From assembly GCA_938036665.1 (NCBI GenBank), contig CALHWR010000176.1, positions 1-22,755 of the forward strand: a stretch of 22,755 bases of DNA. Reading direction: 5' to 3'. Positions within the stretch are counted from its first letter, which is position 1; every line of letters begins with the position of its first letter. The notes beneath the pieces are model-generated. The model worked only from the letters and a program-made list of their open reading frames with translations, was not told where the DNA came from and searched no databases. A program made the position numbers and the translations under genes. The stretch comes from an uncultured Collinsella sp. Its GTDB lineage: Bacteria; Actinomycetota; Coriobacteriia; Coriobacteriales; Coriobacteriaceae. This document shows, in pieces, positions 22,570 through 22,755 of this stretch.

Positions 22570-22755
22570 TCAATGAACGAAGCGAACATCGAGTATAGGG
22601 TTCGAGGTCCAATAAATACTCAGCTGCAGCTCAGCCGCCATTGCAAGCAGATCGTCATTGCAGCTCAACTCATTTCCGCTAAGAACTTCGAGGAGCGAGC
22701 AGACCGCATGCCGCATCTCAGCTACATCACCTTGGCTGTCCCGCAGCGAGGCCCC
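22570..22755 (-). CDS. Unrecognised gene, 3' end at the window edge
   Basis: From the right edge a minus-strand frame stays open for 61 codons and ends in TGA at 22570, just before the large hairpin. The visible end includes EMRHAVCSLLEVLSG, then DDLLAMAAELQLSIYW and the C-terminus DVRFVH. It looks helical and soluble. First codon positions are G-rich, as expected for coding. The opposite strand is also open in the aligned frame from an ATG at 22573, with a modest AAAGGG site, so the strand choice is not certain. I do not recognise the protein. It is not NrdD, whose C-terminus would have a glycyl-radical motif. Confidence 0.42.
   Translation of the reverse strand, partial: GASLRDSQGDVAEMRHAVCSLLEVLSGNELSCNDDLLAMAAELQLSIYWTSNPILDVRFVH

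Noticed and set aside
22573..22755. Plus-strand partial ORF at the right edge
   Set aside because: Open only because it mirrors the minus frame; base bias at first codon positions favours the minus strand. Kept as an open question in the findings.
1..22755. CRISPR arrays, tRNA/rRNA genes, insertion sequences or prophage
   Set aside because: No regularly spaced repeats, no tRNA-like cloverleaf noticed, no transposase or phage protein recognised.

Overview
The window looks like chromosomal DNA of a strictly anaerobic, high-GC Gram-positive gut bacterium. The best guess is Coriobacteriia, probably Collinsella or a close relative. This rests on general resemblance (GC-rich third codon positions, a DUF3793 protein beside a flavodoxin, oxygen-sensitive enzymes such as NrdG and a ferredoxin-like aldo/keto reductase, -10 boxes of the TACAAT/TACTAT type), not on a marker gene. 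I see no rRNA, tRNA, CRISPR array, transposase or phage gene. Almost every gene is intact and housekeeping or metabolic in type.

Layout, left to right. (1) 1-2150: the 3' end of a YolD-like gene; a small membrane-anchored heavy-metal-binding protein with a CsoR-like operator; then a DUF3793 protein and a short flavodoxin, ended by a perfect bidirectional terminator. (2) 2170-5360, minus strand: a polar amino-acid ABC transporter (lipoprotein, hairpins, permease with an extra extracellular domain, ATPase). (3) 5422-9612: endonuclease IV, an Fe-S aldo/keto reductase, a divergent cyclase-family hydrolase, and a ketopantoate-reductase-like enzyme. (4) 9650-10822: a tiny membrane protein and a secreted coiled-coil protein.

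(5) 11034-13620: metY (O-acetylhomoserine sulfhydrylase) facing away from a LysR-type regulator. Between them are a perfect ATC-N9-GAT palindrome, a good metY promoter and a leader of about 177 nt carrying a 17-codon reading frame with two Cys codons and a strong ribosome binding site. This is the most interesting unexplained element in the window. (6) 13720-17053: RNase H, a Gfo/Idh/MocA oxidoreductase, acylphosphatase, a PerR/Fur-type regulator and a HAD phosphatase. (7) 17137-18147: a SlyD-type prolyl isomerase followed 3 nt later by a UreE-like metallochaperone, with no urease gene present. (8) 18268-20132: an M19 dipeptidase and a YgjP-type metallopeptidase. (9) 20139-22755, minus strand: folB, an HD-domain phosphohydrolase, folE and nrdG, then a large hairpin and the end of an unrecognised gene at the window edge.

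Themes: sulfur and amino-acid supply (metY, the ABC importer, dipeptidase), metal handling (HMA protein, UreE-like/SlyD pair, PerR-like regulator, possibly iron-linked DUF3793/flavodoxin) and folate synthesis. In the folate run an HD hydrolase sits between folE and folB, where the dephosphorylating step belongs. Several coding starts are better placed downstream of the longest possible start, including TTG starts for the permease and the YgjP protein and GTG starts for the reductase, rnhA, DUF3793 and the 68-aa protein.
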